Under the pieces are notes generated by a model. The model saw only the letters and a program-made list of their open reading frames with translations. It was not told the DNA's origin and did not search any database. A stretch of 7,508 bases of DNA from an uncultured Eubacteriales bacterium. Its GTDB lineage: Bacteria > Bacillota > Clostridia > Christensenellales > Aristaeellaceae. This document shows positions 6,022-7,508 of the stretch, piece after piece; the stretch's first letter is position 1, and every line of letters begins with the position of its first letter. The stretch spans positions 1-7,508 of the forward strand of contig URJN01000105.1 in NCBI GenBank assembly GCA_900548125.1, in the 5' to 3' direction. Made by a program: the position numbers and the translations under genes.

Positions 6022-7221
6022 ATGAAAAAGAATATTCGTTCTCTCGTCGCTCTGACCGCGGCATTGGCGTTGACGGCGACGGCGGGTTTCTCCGTAATGG
6101 CACAGGCGGAAACCGGCGATAAGCATTTCAGCGTCGTTGAGGCGGCTTCCAATGAAGATTCGCTCTCTATTCCGGAGATTGCCAAGAAGTGCCGTTCTTC
6201 CGTTGTCGCGATCGAAACGGAGACCAAGGTGGTCTACAACAACTATGACAATTACTACAATCCGTTCGGCAGCATGTTCGGCTATGGCTACGGTTACGGC
6301 TATGGCGGACGCGGCGGTCGCGGCGGCACGCAGGAATACACCGAAACGGCTGCCGGCTCCGGCATCATCATTTCCGAAGACGGCTACATTCTGACCAACA
6401 ACCACGTCATCTCCGGCGCGGACAAGATCACGGTCTATGTCAACTCCGGCGAAGATGACGCGGAGGAGCAGACCTATGAGGCGACGCTCGTCGGCAGCTC
6501 TGAGAACAACGATATCGCGGTTCTGAAAATCGACGCGGAGGGTCTGAATGCCGCCGCGTTCGGCGACAGCGATCAGCTCGAGGTTGGCGAGCTGGCGGTT
6601 GCCATCGGCAACCCGATGGGCAAGGTTCATGGCTCCGTGACCGCGGGCATCATCTCCGCCGTCGAGCAGGAGCTGACCATTGACGACGTGACCATCAACG
6701 CCATCCAGACGGATGCGGCGATTAACCCCGGCAACTCCGGCGGCGCGCTGTTTGACTCCTACGGCAACGTCATCGGCGTGGTCTATGCCAAGAGTTCTTC
6801 CGTGAACATCGAGGGCATCGGCTATGCCATCCCGGTCAACAACATCAAGGAACTCGTTGAGCAGATGATTAACGATCCGGATTCCGTCAAGGATCAGACC
6901 AAGGGCAGCCAGATTATGCTGGGCATCACCATCCAGAATATCACGGAGGACATGAGTAAGCAGTATTCCATGCCGGTCGGCGTGTATATCACGGATGTAT
7001 CGACGATGAGTGCTGCTGAGCGTGCGGGTCTGCAAAAGGGCGACATTATCATCGGCTTTGCCGGCGAGGATGTCAAGACCGCTGACGAGCTGAATGCCCT
7101 TAAAGCGAAGCAGACGCCGGGCAACACGGTTGCCGTCAAGATTGACCGCAACGGCAAGGAAATGACGTTGGATTTGGTCATCCCGCAGCCGACCGATGTC
7201 GATACGACCACCAGCAAATAA
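6022..7221 (+). CDS. htrA: HtrA/DegP-type serine protease with one PDZ domain
   Basis: 399 aa envelope protease/chaperone (S1C) that degrades or refolds damaged exported proteins. Residues 1-29 are a signal sequence: KK..R, a hydrophobic core (8-26) and a likely AQA-E cleavage site; if uncut it would be a membrane anchor. The trypsin-like domain (about 50-280) has the triad H128 in TNNHVIS, D164 in ENNDIAVLKID, and S239 in NPGNSGGAL. One PDZ domain covers about 296-388 (IMLGITIQ..., SAAERAGLQKGDIIIGFAGEDV). Between the first two barrel strands, where DegP has its regulatory LA loop, lies a low-complexity insert (72-103): Asn/Tyr-rich, then alternating Gly-Tyr, then GGRGGRGG. ATG 6022 has AAAGGAG (6006-6012) 9 nt upstream. 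Unlike Bacillus HtrA there is no long cytoplasmic N-terminus before the hydrophobic segment. It has its own -10 box and a strong terminator, so is likely transcribed alone. Confidence 0.95.
   Translation: MKKNIRSLVALTAALALTATAGFSVMAQAETGDKHFSVVEAASNEDSLSIPEIAKKCRSSVVAIETETKVVYNNYDNYYNPFGSMFGYGYGYGYGGRGGRGGTQEYTETAAGSGIIISEDGYILTNNHVISGADKITVYVNSGEDDAEEQTYEATLVGSSENNDIAVLKIDAEGLNAAAFGDSDQLEVGELAVAIGNPMGKVHGSVTAGIISAVEQELTIDDVTINAIQTDAAINPGNSGGALFDSYGNVIGVVYAKSSSVNIEGIGYAIPVNNIKELVEQMINDPDSVKDQTKGSQIMLGITIQNITEDMSKQYSMPVGVYITDVSTMSAAERAGLQKGDIIIGFAGEDVKTADELNALKAKQTPGNTVAVKIDRNGKEMTLDLVIPQPTDVDTTTSK
6280..6327 (+). repeat. Gly/Tyr and Gly/Arg codon repeat within htrA
   Basis: Sixteen codons of alternating GGC/GGT with TAT/TAC, then Gly-Gly-Arg repeats, encode GYGYGYGYGGRGGRGG (residues 87-102). 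The short near-identical units make this a likely length-variable site between strains. Confidence 0.7.
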
Positions 7222-7258
7222 CTTCTCCATTCTTCATGTAACTTTCTCCTTTGTTAAG

Positions 7259-7303
7259 CCGGAGACCGCTTCCCCTTTCGGGCGGCGGTCTCCGGTTGTT
7301 TTT
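7259..7303 (+). terminator. Strong intrinsic terminator of htrA
   Basis: CCGGAGACCGC (7259-7269) pairs perfectly with GCGGTCTCCGG (7285-7295), 11 bp, around a 15-nt loop that can itself pair CCC/GGG (7272-7274 / 7280-7282). The T-rich tract TTGTTTTT (7296-7303) follows at once. Confidence 0.93.
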
Positions 7304-7324
7304 ATGCCTTCCCTGTGTTATGAT
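7296..7324 (+). promoter_or_regulatory. Candidate promoter overlapping the htrA terminator tail
   Basis: TTGTTT (7296-7301), 17-bp spacer, TATGAT (7319-7324). The -10 is one base off consensus, the -35 is poorer. The -35 would be formed by the T-tract of the htrA terminator. The -10 also lies in the 13-bp palindrome TGTTATGATAACA (7316-7328), which could be an operator. Start near 7331. No ORF with a ribosome binding site follows. Confidence 0.4.
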
Positions 7325-7330
7325 AACAGA

Positions 7331-7475
7331 TAGGAAGAATTGAAACGGAGCTAAAAAATCCCGCCCCTGCTTTGCGATGTTTTTTATACCTGTCTGCTTC
7401 TGAAAATATGCTTTTCAGTATGAAACCGTTTCAATTACAGAATGCTTCGCATTCTGCTCTGAAACTGCTTTTTTA
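7331..7475 (+). ncRNA. Candidate structured RNA or attenuator-like leader
   Basis: Between the candidate promoter and a T6 run at 7469-7474 the DNA is packed with complementary arms. AATTGAAACGG (7338-7348) matches CCGTTTCAATT (7426-7436) over 11 bp and would enclose two hairpins: AAAAAAT/GTTTTTT with CGC/GCG (7353-7385) and CTGAAAA/TTTTCAG (7400-7418). The same right arm can instead join a terminator hairpin (7428-7465). The two pairings exclude each other. I recognise no known family, and there is no convincing coding capacity. This could be a small RNA of about 145 nt, the leader of a gene beyond the window, or a dispersed palindromic repeat. Pairings are seen; function is inference. Confidence 0.35.
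7428..7474 (+). terminator. Probable intrinsic terminator in the post-htrA region
   Basis: GTTTCA (7428-7433) pairs with TGAAAC (7460-7465), and inside it CAGAATGC (7438-7445) pairs perfectly with GCATTCTG (7449-7456) around a TTC loop; the internal loop is ATTA/CTC. Three bases later come six T (7469-7474). The reverse orientation has no T-run, so this acts on rightward transcripts. htrA already has a strong terminator, which implies a separate rightward transcript here. Confidence 0.6.
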
Positions 7476-7508
7476 CCCATCGGGGTTACGCTGGACTGCC
7501 GTCCAGAC
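7473..7508 (-). CDS. Possible 3' end of a leftward gene cut by the window edge
   Basis: On the minus strand one frame runs from the window edge to TAA at 7475-7473, reading VWTAVQRNPDG and stop. Twelve codons cannot prove a gene. Its only support is position: the T6 run at 7469-7474 touches this stop codon in the same way as the MATE terminator touches the MgtC-like stop codon. The six-base palindrome CTGGAC/GTCCAG (7491-7506) lies inside it, and a second open frame also crosses this stretch, so a non-coding reading is as likely. Confidence 0.2.
   Translation of the reverse strand, partial: VWTAVQRNPDG

Noticed and set aside
6016..7230. 404-codon open frame on the minus strand across htrA
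   Set aside because: It is the antisense of a certain gene, has no ribosome binding site, and its Arg/His/Val/Asp-rich composition is what the complement of GC-biased codons gives.
7421..7433. CcpA/LacI-type operator TGAAACCGTTTCA
   Set aside because: One base shorter than the TGAAA-N-CG-N-TTTCA consensus, and better explained as arms of the RNA hairpins. Its position far from any visible start codon also argues against it.
7373..7508. Second minus-strand open frame running in from the right edge (about 30 codons to a TGA near 7417)
   Set aside because: It runs through the terminator hairpin arms, has no stronger support than the frame ending at 7473, and its sequence is dictated by the palindromes.
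1..7508. CRISPR array, insertion sequence with transposase, toxin-antitoxin pair, defence system, tRNA or rRNA
   Set aside because: No regularly spaced direct repeats, transposase motifs, cloverleaf or rRNA segments were seen, and all six large genes belong to common housekeeping or stress families.

Overview
This window reads as a chromosomal segment of a moderately GC-rich, low-complexity-envelope Gram-positive (Firmicutes, class Clostridia; an Oscillospiraceae/Ruminococcaceae-like gut anaerobe is my best guess). The evidence is the gene set (a YhaM-type exoribonuclease, a Bacillus YdhR/GmuE-type ROK fructokinase, a single-PDZ HtrA), strong purine-rich ribosome binding sites, TTG starts, sigma-A type promoters with 17-bp spacers, and a GGGGCTTTGCCCC / CCAAAGGG...CCCTTTGG intergenic palindrome of a kind I associate with that group. 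The taxonomic call is inference.

Layout. 1-102: promoter and leader of yhaM. 103-1050 (+): YhaM-family 3'-5' exoribonuclease (OB fold plus HD domain). 1051-1307: convergent intergenic gap filled almost entirely by an imperfect inverted-repeat element of about 199 bp (1087-1285). 1308-2198 (-): ROK fructokinase with a near-consensus promoter at 2286-2314. 2372-3742 (+): divergent MATE-family efflux transporter. 3796-4512 (-): MgtC/SapB-family membrane protein, convergent to the MATE gene; each of these two genes has a terminator that touches the end of the other. 4561-4640: back-to-back promoters driving the MgtC-like gene leftward and a serine hydrolase rightward; both genes start with TTG. 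4674-5873 (+): beta-lactamase/penicillin-binding-protein-fold serine hydrolase without an export signal. 5874-6021: htrA leader. 6022-7221 (+): secreted or membrane-tethered HtrA-type serine protease with a Gly/Tyr-rich loop, followed by a strong terminator (7259-7303). 7304-7508: no convincing gene, but a dense set of inverted repeats with a candidate promoter and terminator, which could be a small structured RNA or an attenuator-like leader.

How the genes work together. Orientation switches at almost every gene, each gene has its own promoter or terminator, and I see no multi-gene operon. The functions (RNA turnover, sugar phosphorylation, drug/solute efflux, envelope/ion stress membrane protein, peptide or ester hydrolysis, envelope protein quality control) are a housekeeping and stress mix, not an obvious single pathway. 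I did not find a defence island, CRISPR array, insertion sequence with transposase, rRNA or tRNA. The two parts most worth a second look are non-coding: the inverted-repeat element at 1087-1285 and the structured stretch after htrA at about 7331-7475.
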